From an uncultured Pleurocapsa sp. (GTDB taxonomy: Bacteria > Cyanobacteriota > Cyanobacteriia > Cyanobacteriales > Xenococcaceae): a DNA stretch of 21,665 nucleotides. Positions 6,901 to 14,949 of this stretch are shown piece by piece. The DNA is taken from positions 1 through 21,665 of the forward strand of contig CAKZYI010000579.1 of the NCBI GenBank assembly GCA_937884735.1. Reading direction: 5' to 3'. Every line of letters begins with the position of its first letter. The first letter of the stretch is position 1. Under the pieces are notes generated by a model. The model made no database searches and was not told where the DNA came from. It saw only the letters and a program-made list of their open reading frames with translations. Both the position numbers and the translations under genes were made by a program.

Positions 6901-8264
6901 ATCCGTTTAATTATTAGATGTCGAAAGCGAAGTAAAAATAGAACAGCCGCAATAGCAACTCCTACAGACTGTCCCAGCCACAAGCCAGAACCACCCAACC
7001 CACGACTAAATCCTAGAAAATAGCCAATAGGCAACCCAACAATCCAAAAAGAAGGAATGCTTAAAAACACGGGAATTCGAGTGTCTTGGAGTCCTTGTAG
7101 AGTGCCATAGGTAATTTTTTGTACCCCATCTAGTATTTGTGAAACAGTAGCTACAGTGAGCATTGGCAACGCCAATTCTACTATCGAACCATTGGCAGGA
7201 TTATTCAGATCTACATACAATCCTACTATTGCTTGAGGAAATACTAGCATGGCGATCGCTATCAAAATTGAAAAAGTCGATCCAATAGCGATGCTAGTAT
7301 ACCCAGCACGTGCTACTCCTTTTAAACTTTTTTGTCCAAGGGACTGCCCGACTCTTACCGTTGCAGCGTAAGACATTCCCAAAGGAATCATAAAGGTCAC
7401 AGTAACAGTTTGAAAGACGATTTGGTGGGCAGCTAATACCTCTGTACCTAATGCACCCATTAGGTATGTAACAACGGTGAATACTCCCAACTCCAAACCG
7501 ATAAAGATACCAATAGGTATTCCAGTTTTAGCCAATTTCCACAACGTAGCAGGTTGAAGAATATATAACTGCTCAAAGATGCGATAGGTTTTAAGTTGAG
7601 GATGTCTCAAAATGTAAATAATTAAAGAGATAAACATTCCCCACAGAGCAAATACGCTGGCAATGCTCAATCCAGCTAATTCTAGACGAGGAAAACCAAA
7701 TTTACCAAAGCCTAAAACATAGTTGCCAATGATATTAAAAAACGTGCCAATGATGACAATAAACATTACAGGACGAGCATGAGATAATCCAGAAACCACC
7801 CCCCTCAGCATGGCAAAACCTAAAGCTGGAAAAAACCCCCAAAGAATAAGATCCAAATAGCTATTGGCTATAACAACCGTAGTTGCTGTTTGTCCCAATT
7901 GCGTCATAATAGAGTCCAAATAGGCAATAACAATCATCATTGGCATTGACAACAGCAACACCAACCAAAACCCTTGACGCGCTAATTTTTTTATCCTAGT
8001 TCTCTTTCCCGCGCCGTAAGCTTCAGCAATCAAAGGACTAACTCCCATGACTACTCCTCCAGCAACATTGAGGAGACTAAAAAAAGTTATAGAAGCCAAA
8101 CCTCCAGCAGCGAGGCTTTCCGCACCCAATCGACCCATCATAATGATGTCGAAAAAACCCGTCATAGATTGAGCTACCTGTGCGCCAACTAGGGGAATAG
8201 CAAGTTTGAAAAATTCTTTGCTCTCTATACGAATAGAAGAACTAACTGACGACGTTGAAGTCAC
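6897..8264 (-). CDS. MATE family multidrug/Na+ or H+ antiporter
   Basis: This is a hydrophobic 455-residue protein with about twelve membrane segments in two homologous halves, typical of MATE exporters (NorM/DinF type). Family signatures include the start of helix 1, FFKLAIPLVGAQVAQSMTG, followed by D-I-I-M-M-G-R-L-G, and a second-half counterpart beginning LAKTGIPIGIFIGLE. The frame is open back to 8546, but that would add 94 residues, overlap the divergent gene at 8487 and place an extra hydrophobic helix before helix 1. I therefore choose the GTG at 8264, with a weak AGGT about 10 bases upstream; the resulting length is normal. Substrates probably include cationic compounds or secondary metabolites; the sequence does not say which. 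Confidence 0.85.
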   Translation of the reverse strand: MTSTSSVSSSIRIESKEFFKLAIPLVGAQVAQSMTGFFDIIMMGRLGAESLAAGGLASITFFSLLNVAGGVVMGVSPLIAEAYGAGKRTRIKKLARQGFWLVLLLSMPMMIVIAYLDSIMTQLGQTATTVVIANSYLDLILWGFFPALGFAMLRGVVSGLSHARPVMFIVIIGTFFNIIGNYVLGFGKFGFPRLELAGLSIASVFALWGMFISLIIYILRHPQLKTYRIFEQLYILQPATLWKLAKTGIPIGIFIGLELGVFTVVTYLMGALGTEVLAAHQIVFQTVTVTFMIPLGMSYAATVRVGQSLGQKSLKGVARAGYTSIAIGSTFSILIAIAMLVFPQAIVGLYVDLNNPANGSIVELALPMLTVATVSQILDGVQKITYGTLQGLQDTRIPVFLSIPSFWIVGLPIGYFLGFSRGLGGSGLWLGQSVGVAIAAVLFLLRFRHLIIKRI

Positions 8265-8486
8265 TTTTGAATACCTATTTATCCATAACCAATAAAATGA
8301 TGACACGATCGCGCCAGTACTGCTTAATATGTAGCAAGCAAAAATCAGTAATTGTAAATCGGTCTTTTTCCGACTTTTAATTTGATTTTCAAGCACAAAC
8401 TCCCGACTTTCTCCGACAGACAAACTACAAGGGATTACATAAACTATTGTGTAAGCAAATAAGACACAGTTTTCCAGACAAGCATT

Positions 8487-9494
8487 ATGTATCAGCCAGT
8501 AATAGATCTCGCAGGAGAAGTTTGTTTTCGCCCTAACTTTTGGCAAACCAAAACTAGAATTAATTATTTGATTGATGAATATCTCAGTACATATGAATTA
8601 TGCGATCGCCTGGAGGATTTACCAAGACAGTTTCAAGATCCTCAACCGCGAAAGTGGTCAACTATAAATTGGCAAGATATAAATCCAGAACAAGTCATTG
8701 GCATTGAACTAGATATTTTTTTGTCTATTATCAGGGGCGCATTGGATATAGAAGCGCACATTAGGGGATATACCCAAACTAGCCGACAATATCTCGAACC
8801 AATTCATCCGAATATGGCAAAATTTGTCGGAGGGAAAGTCTTAGAAAACGGCAACATAATTGAATTGGGTTTATACGCCTCTCAAAAAGAAGACCATCAA
8901 CACACTCCCGCCTTAATTAAAATTTATCAACAGCTTAGTCAACAAAAAATTCTTCCCCAAAAAAGAGAAGTCCAAATTTATCAAGCACAGAAGAATCCTT
9001 ATCAAGACTTATATCAGCATGGTTTGCAACGAGTAGCTACTGAATACAGCGCGGTGTGTCTCTATTTATGGTTGATGTCTCACACTACAGGTACAATTCA
9101 ACAGGTACTAAGTGAATTATTACAAGATGAGGTTAATCATCTGACTAAGTTTTGGGGTATGGGAATGTGGTTATATCCTGATGGTGCAGAACAGTTAATT
9201 AAGTATCTTCTTAGCCAAATTAATACTATCTTGCCTGTATCCTATGAATCAGACTTACAAACCAAATCAAATTTAAAATCTACCTTTCAACGTATGATGT
9301 CAGTTCTAAATTGGCAATCTGGGTCAATCTTATCTAGAGGTGAACTAATTTACACTTTTGTCTGGACATTGAAAAAAATATGGCACTGGAGTAGCCAATT
9401 AACGCCAGAGTACTTACAATCATGCTGTGCAACTCCAGAATTCTTTGAGAACAATAATCTTGAATCCTATCAGCCTGAAACTATTCTCTTTTAA
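8487..9494 (+). CDS. Ferritin-like (di-iron helical bundle) domain protein, function unknown
   Basis: The 335-residue protein has helices bearing candidate metal ligands in ferritin-like order: Glu74 (in IGIELDIF), Glu89/His91 (IEAHIRGY), Glu135-Asp136-His137 and His139 (KEDHQHTP), Glu186 (ATEYSAV), and Glu215-x-x-His218 (LQDEVNHL). The last is the classic E-x-x-H of di-iron carboxylate proteins. It lacks a transit or signal peptide. About 110 residues at the C-terminus are outside the bundle. Cyanobacterial relatives are usually annotated only as ferritin-like proteins; an oxygenase, oxidase or iron-storage role are all possible. The ATG at 8487 lies 222 bases from the MATE GTG on the opposite strand, so a divergent promoter region lies between them. 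Confidence 0.65.
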   Translation: MYQPVIDLAGEVCFRPNFWQTKTRINYLIDEYLSTYELCDRLEDLPRQFQDPQPRKWSTINWQDINPEQVIGIELDIFLSIIRGALDIEAHIRGYTQTSRQYLEPIHPNMAKFVGGKVLENGNIIELGLYASQKEDHQHTPALIKIYQQLSQQKILPQKREVQIYQAQKNPYQDLYQHGLQRVATEYSAVCLYLWLMSHTTGTIQQVLSELLQDEVNHLTKFWGMGMWLYPDGAEQLIKYLLSQINTILPVSYESDLQTKSNLKSTFQRMMSVLNWQSGSILSRGELIYTFVWTLKKIWHWSSQLTPEYLQSCCATPEFFENNNLESYQPETILF

Positions 9495-9550
9495 GCCATA
9501 ATAAGCAAAATTTCTCTTTATTCTATTGTCCCTAATTTAAGATAATTTTC

Positions 9551-10300
9551 ATGACAGCCCAACTATTAACTACTTTTTCTTCCGAAATTAATTCAGCTAA
9601 ATTGCCAAAACACGTTGCTGTAATTATGGATGGCAATGGTCGCTGGGCGAAACAAAGAGGTTTGCCTCGCATTGAAGGACATCGGCGAGGTGCAAATACC
9701 CTAAAAGAAATGCTGCGCTACTGCAAAGATTTGGGAATTGAAACTCTAACAGCTTACGCTTTTTCCACGGAAAATTGGGGTCGCCCCACAGGAGAAGTGA
9801 ATTTTTTGATGGGGTTGTTTGAAAGACTGCTACAAAAAGAATTGAGAGAGATGGAAGAGGAAGATGTTTGTATTAACTTTATTGGTGATTTAAGTCCCCT
9901 TCCAGCATCTTTGCAAGATGAAATGCGTCGTTCCATCGAACGTACTAAAAACAACCAAGGTGTATTTTTTAATGTAGCAATTAATTATGGTAGTCGTCAC
10001 GAAATGATTAAAGCCTGTCAAGCGATTGCCGAAAAGGTGCAACAAGGGGAATTGGCTAGCAATGAAATAGACGAATCAACGATTTCCCAGCATCTTTATA
10101 CTTCTTCTAGTCCTGACCCTGATTTGTTAATCCGTACTAGTGGAGAGATGCGCTTGAGTAATTTTTTATTGTGGCAGCTAGCATACTCAGAAATATACGT
10201 TACCGATACTCTTTGGCCAGACTTTGACAGCGAACAGTTTGACCTTGCCATAGAGTCTTTTCAACAACGCGATCGCCGCTTTGGTAAAGTTAAGAAGTAG
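9551..10300 (+). CDS. uppS: Isoprenyl transferase (undecaprenyl diphosphate synthase)
   Basis: This enzyme condenses isopentenyl diphosphate onto farnesyl diphosphate to make the C55 cis-polyprenyl carrier used for peptidoglycan and polysaccharide export. The signature HVAVIMDGNGRWA (residues 21-33) contains the catalytic Asp27 and the pyrophosphate-binding GNGRW. FSTENW (71-76) is the substrate-binding loop. RTSGEMRLSNFLLWQ (195-209) and the following Glu214 bind diphosphate and Mg2+. The length of 249 residues is standard. The last 11 bases overlap the convergent small gene on the minus strand. Confidence 0.97.
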   Translation: MTAQLLTTFSSEINSAKLPKHVAVIMDGNGRWAKQRGLPRIEGHRRGANTLKEMLRYCKDLGIETLTAYAFSTENWGRPTGEVNFLMGLFERLLQKELREMEEEDVCINFIGDLSPLPASLQDEMRRSIERTKNNQGVFFNVAINYGSRHEMIKACQAIAEKVQQGELASNEIDESTISQHLYTSSSPDPDLLIRTSGEMRLSNFLLWQLAYSEIYVTDTLWPDFDSEQFDLAIESFQQRDRRFGKVKK

Positions 10301-10673
10301 TCTCAGAATCAATGGGTTCATACAATTTTTGTTCGTAATCTGAATGAACCCATGTTAAATCTTTAATTGATAAATTCAATGTTTCTAGTGTTTCTAGTAT
10401 TACCGATGAGATATTTTGCTGTTCGTTGCTTACACAAATTTCAGTTCCTGGGTTAGGTGAGTGTTCGTGACGTAGAAGTACGACTCGATTTCCAGAAGCT
10501 AAAGGTAAAATAGCAAATACTAGATAATCTAAATCATCATAACTTTTCTGAAAATCTATAGTTTTTGTCCTATCAATCTCAGTATATTCTTGTTGAACGA
10601 CTGCCACTGGATTTATTTCAGGAACAGACTCTTCAAATCGAACTAGATTTTGAGCAGAATCATTAATCATCAT
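10290..10673 (-). CDS. Small acidic protein, putative immunity or antitoxin partner
   Basis: A 127-residue acidic protein with no signal peptide and no family I recognise. It is rich in Asp and Glu, with a predicted beta-strand core around DYLVFAILPLASGNRVVLLRH and a helix near ISSVILETLETL. Its ATG (10673) overlaps the end of the upstream 104-residue gene by 11 bases, so translation is probably coupled. A basic, enzyme-like small protein followed by an overlapping acidic partner is the layout of polymorphic-toxin effector/immunity or toxin/antitoxin pairs; that role is inference. The 3' end overlaps uppS by 11 bases tail to tail. Confidence 0.6.
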   Translation of the reverse strand: MMINDSAQNLVRFEESVPEINPVAVVQQEYTEIDRTKTIDFQKSYDDLDYLVFAILPLASGNRVVLLRHEHSPNPGTEICVSNEQQNISSVILETLETLNLSIKDLTWVHSDYEQKLYEPIDSETTS

Positions 10674-10977
10674 TAGTGAAACGAGAGATTTCAGCTACTT
10701 TCATTTTCGCATATTTACCTTCTATCCTACCTCCGTTACGTCCACCAGACCAAGTTGCTTGTCCAGGTACACCACCTGAATCTGGAGGAATATCAGTCCG
10801 AAACATTATTCCTCTGGCATTTCTCCCTTTCGGTCGTTTACTGAAAGCTTTCACTTTTGGTATGTTACTGTGATAAATATTTTTTGGGGCTTTCCCCCAA
10901 ATTTCTCCACTTTCGATCTGTTTTTGAATATCTTCATCTGTTTGGGATGGTGAGCACACTCGGTAATATCGATTCAT
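10663..10977 (-). CDS. Small basic protein, putative toxin-domain effector
   Basis: A 104-residue basic protein starting YYRVCSPSQ. An R-T-D-I-P-P-D-S-G-G stretch, then PGQATWSGGRNGGRIEGKYAK (residues about 71-91), is followed by a short terminal strand KVAEI. The order GIxFxTDxxPDxG, then GxxxWSG, then YAKxxV resembles C-terminal catalytic domains seen in polymorphic toxins, but I cannot name the fold. The ATG at 10977 is firm: an in-frame TAG lies two codons upstream. There is no signal peptide or larger delivery domain, so it would be a free-standing or orphan toxin module. It is followed by, and overlaps, the acidic 127-residue gene. Confidence 0.6.
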   Translation of the reverse strand: MNRYYRVCSPSQTDEDIQKQIESGEIWGKAPKNIYHSNIPKVKAFSKRPKGRNARGIMFRTDIPPDSGGVPGQATWSGGRNGGRIEGKYAKMKVAEISRFTNDD

Positions 10978-11092
10978 TGCCTAAAGATTTACTCCTGAGT
11001 CTCCTGTTATGCAAAATGATTTCATCAGTCAATGTTGAATTGAGTGGAATAAATCTCAAAACATTTGTTAACGCTAAAGTATGCTGGTTTTT

Positions 11093-12058
11093 TTAAGAAA
11101 AATACTTTTTAGCTTCTTCTCCACCAGTGAGAATCATTTCTTCTTTAAGCTCTTCCATTTTTCGCTTTCGTTCTTCTATCTTTTTTTGTAGCCCTTCTAT
11201 TTCTTGTTTTTCTGCTTCTATCTGATTTAACTTTAAAAATATATTGTTAGCTTCAGGCGAAATTGCTGAATCTTTCTGAATGCAGTTAGTTTTATTCACA
11301 GATGTAGATCCGCTTGAGTTATCTACCTCTATTTCTTCATCAAATTCTCTTTTTATCGAGATTGGAATTTTTAAAAATTTCTGTAATATATCAATATTTA
11401 AATCATTTGCTGGATAGTAATGATATCTAGTACCTTCAAAATCAGGGTCTTTTTCTCTTGTGACTAATTGGACATCAACTAGCTTTTTTAGATGCTTGTT
11501 TTTGGTTTGTATAGCGCAAGAAAGATTTTTACCTAGTTCAGTAGATAATAATCTAGGCTTAGAACAAATATTTGTTAGCAAATTTATATCTACAGCATTT
11601 AACTTGGATATTTCTTCTTTGAAGAATTTGCTTATTTCACTACTCATATTTTTTGTTTGAGAAAGCTTATAAAAATCAGGAGATAAAACAGATTCAACAA
11701 TCTGACGGTTAATCTGAGGATGAAGAAAATAGTAAAAAGAATTGGGGTTATCTGGAAACTTATTTCTATCAATCCATCCGTATTTCCTGAGCCAATCCAA
11801 ATGATATCGAATGGCTTGAGGTGTAATACTTAGTTTCGTTGATATAAGAGGTGATGTAGGTTGTTTTAAAGTTACTACCAGAGAAAAAACTTCATATCTT
11901 GTAGAAGGAAAACTACGAATGATTTCTTAAAGAGACTGATTATCTTTGAAAGAAGCTAAATTAGATTTATTTCTATATTTAGCAAGGATTTTTTGAATTT
12001 ATTTAGTAGATTGCGGAGCTATTAGGTTAAGTTCGGGAAGAGAACTTTTAGAGAGCAT
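11093..12058 (-). pseudogene. Tandem winged-helix regulator-like gene broken by two in-frame TAA codons
   Basis: From ATG 12058 one frame runs to TAA 11093-11095 and would give 321 residues, but TAA codons interrupt it at 12001-11999 (codon 20) and 11929-11927 (codon 44). The sense is kept across both: ...APQSTK*IQKILAKYR... and ...NQSL*EIIRSFPSTRYEVF... Just after the second stop lies a complete winged-helix motif ending LSITPQAIRYHLDWLRKYGWI. A second wing-like unit (STELGKNLSCAIQTKNKHL...TRYHYYP) and a C-terminal coiled coil rich in Glu/Lys follow. The only usual start after the second stop is a TTG at 11800, which would cut the first winged helix in two, so the open part 11093-11800 alone is unlikely to be functional. 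The function was probably DNA binding; the family is not known to me. Confidence 0.7.
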
Positions 12059-12190
12059 TTCTGAGCAGAAGTTATTATCTAAAGGCTTCTCTTTCCTTAC
12101 TCAAATTAGGTTAACACGAAAACAATCTCAAGATGTCAGGTTTTTATAGTAGATATCAGTCAGTCATATTTTTGAGTATTAGTAATTTTT

Positions 12191-12367
12191 TTACCTGCAA
12201 CAATTATCACAATTGCCACATCTAAAATTCTGTGCTTCTCGGTCAAATCCAAAAGACTGTAGTAAGAATTGCCAGCGACATTGTTTAGTTTGGAAGTACT
12301 TCTGGATTTGTTGCTGATAGTATTTCTGATTATTATTTTTCCGTTTGTTGGTAAATTTAGCTGTATG
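12191..12367 (-). pseudogene. recQ: Detached zinc-binding C-terminal tail of recQ, in frame after a TAA
   Basis: Continuing the recQ frame past its TAA (12370-12368) gives 58 more residues to TAA 12193-12191. The stretch includes CRWQFLLQSFGFD and RCGNCDNC. The four Cys (reconstructed residues 457, 477, 480, 483) are the zinc-binding set that ends bacterial RecQ proteins. Reading frame and motif are intact, so one codon change separates it from the main ORF. It has no start codon of its own. Confidence 0.8.
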
Positions 12368-13648
12368 TTAGCTATAGCTATAAGGATCTTGCCAAGAGAC
12401 TAAACCTAGAATATGCAAAATAGATAAGGTAATTTCTCCTTGAGGAAATTGTTGTTTAATTGTGGCAATATCACCTTTATTGGGTAACTTTTTAATTAGA
12501 TGTTGTACTGTGCGATATTGTTGCTCTAGCTTGCGATTAAAAAACTGACTACGATGTTTATCTTCAGGGTTCAACCAGCCAGTCGGTTCGCTAATTAAGG
12601 TTAAGGTATTAGCAGGCTTACCGTCTCTTCCAGCCCTACCTACTTCTTGAACATATTCAGCAATTAATTCTGGGGCGTGATAGTGCAGTATCCAGCGGCA
12701 ATCACTCTTGTCGATCCCCATGCCAAATGCTGAGGTGCAAATTACAAACTGAATTTTGCCAGAAATCCAATCGCGTTCGATCTTTCTTCTTTCAATATTG
12801 ATTAATCCTGCATGATAGGCTGCAACAGAATAATCAAGAGATTTAAACCATTGGGTTAAAGTTTGACTATCTTTGCGCGATCGCACATATACTAAACCAG
12901 AACTATTCTTTTGAGTTTGAATAAATTTTAATGCTTTGTGTTTCCTACCTTTGGGCGTCCAAACAGTTTTGATGTTTAAACTGAGATTGGAGCGATAGGG
13001 ACTAACCGAAAAAGTTTCAGCCTGATTTAACTCTAAGGCTTTAATAATGTCTTTTTGAGCTGCGGGATTGGCTGTTGCAGTAAAGGCTGCGATCGCAATT
13101 TTTGTTCCAAGGGGTTTACATTTTAAAAGACTACGACGTACCGCGCCCAAGCGACGATAGGCGGGGCGAAAGGTAGCACCCCACTGAATTAGGCAATGTG
13201 CTTCGTCTAATACGATTCCCGTTATCTTTATTTGAGGTTGAGAAATAACTTCCCATAGAGGATTGCTAAGTAGGCTTTCGGGAGATAAATAGATGAGGTT
13301 TAATTCCTGCCGCTGGATGGACTGTAATACTTGTTGGCGATCTCTACGAGGCAATTCACTATGTAATAAGGCTCCTGATAAACCAAGCTGTTTTAGTTGT
13401 GATACTTGATTTTCCATCAGTGCCACCAAAGGAGAAACCACAATAGTCAATCCTGTTTGCAACAGTGCAGGTAGCTGAAAGCAAATCGATTTACCCGCAC
13501 CTGTGGGCAAAACCACCAGCGCATCTTTACCACCAAGAAGAGTATGAACTATTTCACCTTGGGGCGATCTAAAATCCTCATATCCCCATATTTCCCTAAA
13601 CTTTTCTTTAACCTCCTCAACAGTATCTTTATACTCTCCATCCCTCAT
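12368..13648 (-). CDS. recQ: RecQ-family ATP-dependent DNA helicase, truncated by a stop codon
   Basis: A 3'-5' DNA helicase of superfamily 2. The 426 residues contain the Q-motif region FRSPQ (26-30), Walker A PTGAGKS (48-54), Walker B DEAH (148-151), motif III FTATA (189-193), motif V around TSAFGMGIDK (305-314) and motif VI QEVGRAGRDG (334-343). Both RecA-like domains are complete. The ORF then stops at TAA just before the conserved zinc-binding tail, which is still encoded in frame at 12191-12367 (full length would be 485 residues). The start ATG 13648 overlaps the upstream gene by 4 bases (ATGA) and lies inside a heptamer array that also supplies GGAG upstream. The product is likely a zinc-less, possibly unstable helicase unless the stop is read through. 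Confidence 0.88.
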   Translation of the reverse strand: MRDGEYKDTVEEVKEKFREIWGYEDFRSPQGEIVHTLLGGKDALVVLPTGAGKSICFQLPALLQTGLTIVVSPLVALMENQVSQLKQLGLSGALLHSELPRRDRQQVLQSIQRQELNLIYLSPESLLSNPLWEVISQPQIKITGIVLDEAHCLIQWGATFRPAYRRLGAVRRSLLKCKPLGTKIAIAAFTATANPAAQKDIIKALELNQAETFSVSPYRSNLSLNIKTVWTPKGRKHKALKFIQTQKNSSGLVYVRSRKDSQTLTQWFKSLDYSVAAYHAGLINIERRKIERDWISGKIQFVICTSAFGMGIDKSDCRWILHYHAPELIAEYVQEVGRAGRDGKPANTLTLISEPTGWLNPEDKHRSQFFNRKLEQQYRTVQHLIKKLPNKGDIATIKQQFPQGEITLSILHILGLVSWQDPYSYS

Positions 13649-13672
13649 TCCTCGCTCCTTGCTCCTCGTTCC
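13638..13672. repeat. Heptamer array at the junction of two genes
   Basis: Five seven-base units (on the plus strand CCATCCC, TCATTCC, TCGCTCC, TTGCTCC, TCGTTCC). On the coding minus strand they read GGAACGA, GGAGCAA, GGAGCGA, GGAATGA, GGGATGG. They encode the Lys/Glu/Arg-rich tail of the lipoprotein, contain its TGA, supply GGAG as a ribosome binding site and include the recQ ATG. Confidence 0.8.
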
Positions 13673-14859
13673 TTTTTTGCCTGCCTAATTTTAAGCCACA
13701 AATCTCGATATTGTTTTTTGGTTTGTGATGTTTGAGGCAGCAAAAATTCGCTGCGATCTGACTTGATAATTTCAGAATTGAGAAAAGCATTATCCTGTAA
13801 ATCTTTGGGCAAATCCTCTGGTTTAGATGATAGTAAGACAGGAGAGATTCCATCCGTAAAAATAGATATTTGTTTTGCTGCTTTAGATTCCCAACAAAAA
13901 TCAATCCACTTTTCCGCTACGGGAATATTTTCACTATCGATAGCATCCACATTTTTATTTAGGTTTGGCTTAACCCACAAATCTGCCCATAAAGCTGTTC
14001 CCGATTGAGGAATAACAAACCTGATTTCAGGATAGCGTTTAATTATGGGTAAAATATCTGTTGACCAACCTACAGCCACCCAAGTATCGCCTAGAATAAG
14101 CGGTTCTAAATAGCGGTCAGAGCTATATAATTTTGCCTGTTGATGCAAAGCCAATAATTCTGTTTCTAGTTCAGGTATAGAGCTTAAATCATCAGTGTTA
14201 TAAGAATATCTTAATTTCTTTAAAGTTATGCCGATAGTTTCTCTGGGAGAATCTAATAAAGAAATGCGATCGCGTAGCTGAGAATTCCACAAATCTTGCC
14301 AATCTGTAATTGTCAATCCCAATTCATTTAACTTATCACTTTTGTAGGCAATTACTGTACTTCCCCAACGGTAAGGCGCGCCCCAAATTTCACCATCATT
14401 TGTTACATTTCCTTTATTATTGCGTCGAACTAATTTTTGCCAAGCAGATGGCAATTTTTTCCAGTTCGCTAAACTCTTTATATCCAAAGGTTGTATTAAA
14501 CCTTGTTCAATTGCCATGGATAGCCATGCATCTCCCAAACTAGTTAAATCGGGATTGTTTTTAGATTTGTTAAAGATTCTATCTAGTATGTTTTTTGTCT
14601 GCGGATCGGCTTCTTTTTCTTCGGATAATTTTACCAGCGAATCAAAAGTTTGATACAGTTGGGTTTGGGGTTGAAAATCAACTTTACCCTGGCTACTAAT
14701 TGCCTTACGAAAGTCTCCTATTAACTGTATCGGTATAGAATTTGCTAGAAATAATATTTGTAACATCCCTCTTGAATCACTACAGCTAGCCAAGAGTTGA
14801 GCTAAAGTTATAGCCATAGTAATTTGAATAAAAGAGCGACGGGATAACTGATAATTCAT
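13645..14859 (-). CDS. Extracellular solute-binding lipoprotein, PotD-like (spermidine/putrescine-binding type)
   Basis: A type 2 periplasmic binding protein of 404 residues. The N-terminus MNYQLSRRSFIQITMAITLAQ has a twin-arginine motif SRRSFIQ (6-12) and a lipobox L-A-S-C with Cys26, so it is probably exported by Tat and lipid-anchored. The core has typical PotD-like features: an early NSIP loop, W-G-A-P-Y-R-W-G-S near residue 180 and a mid-domain VGWSTD. No membrane or ATPase components of an ABC importer are next to it, so it may be an orphan or serve a remote transporter; substrate binding to polyamines is inference. The last ten residues (KKERGARSEE) come from a heptamer array, probably an extended or replaced end. 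It is followed by recQ with a 4-base overlap. Confidence 0.78.
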   Translation of the reverse strand: MNYQLSRRSFIQITMAITLAQLLASCSDSRGMLQILFLANSIPIQLIGDFRKAISSQGKVDFQPQTQLYQTFDSLVKLSEEKEADPQTKNILDRIFNKSKNNPDLTSLGDAWLSMAIEQGLIQPLDIKSLANWKKLPSAWQKLVRRNNKGNVTNDGEIWGAPYRWGSTVIAYKSDKLNELGLTITDWQDLWNSQLRDRISLLDSPRETIGITLKKLRYSYNTDDLSSIPELETELLALHQQAKLYSSDRYLEPLILGDTWVAVGWSTDILPIIKRYPEIRFVIPQSGTALWADLWVKPNLNKNVDAIDSENIPVAEKWIDFCWESKAAKQISIFTDGISPVLLSSKPEDLPKDLQDNAFLNSEIIKSDRSEFLLPQTSQTKKQYRDLWLKIRQAKKERGARSEE

Positions 14860-14949
14860 TGATGTTTGAAGATTAAAAGTAGAGTATATTTACTTAATTT
14901 ACAGGCTGCTATCTTACATCTATCACAAGAAATAATTTTGCAGTCATTT

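Noticed and set aside
8265..8546. N-terminal extension of the MATE frame
   Set aside because: It would overlap the divergent ferritin-like gene and add an extra helix; the GTG at 8264 gives the normal MATE length.
12023..12120. AGGTTAAGTTCGGG (about 12024-12037) resembling the MITE end, with a second AGGTTAACACGA about 80 bases away
   Set aside because: The two are in direct rather than inverted orientation, and no target duplication was found; the first lies inside the broken winged-helix reading frame. Probably a chance match.
11927..12370. Alternative genetic code with TAA as a sense codon
   Set aside because: TAA ends hflX, the amylase, rsmE, the TPR gene, the ferritin-like gene and others in this window at expected lengths.
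13629..13904. Minus-strand ORF over the lipoprotein/recQ junction (91 codons)
   Set aside because: It is an out-of-frame shadow of the lipoprotein gene and its apparent repeat content comes from the heptamer array.
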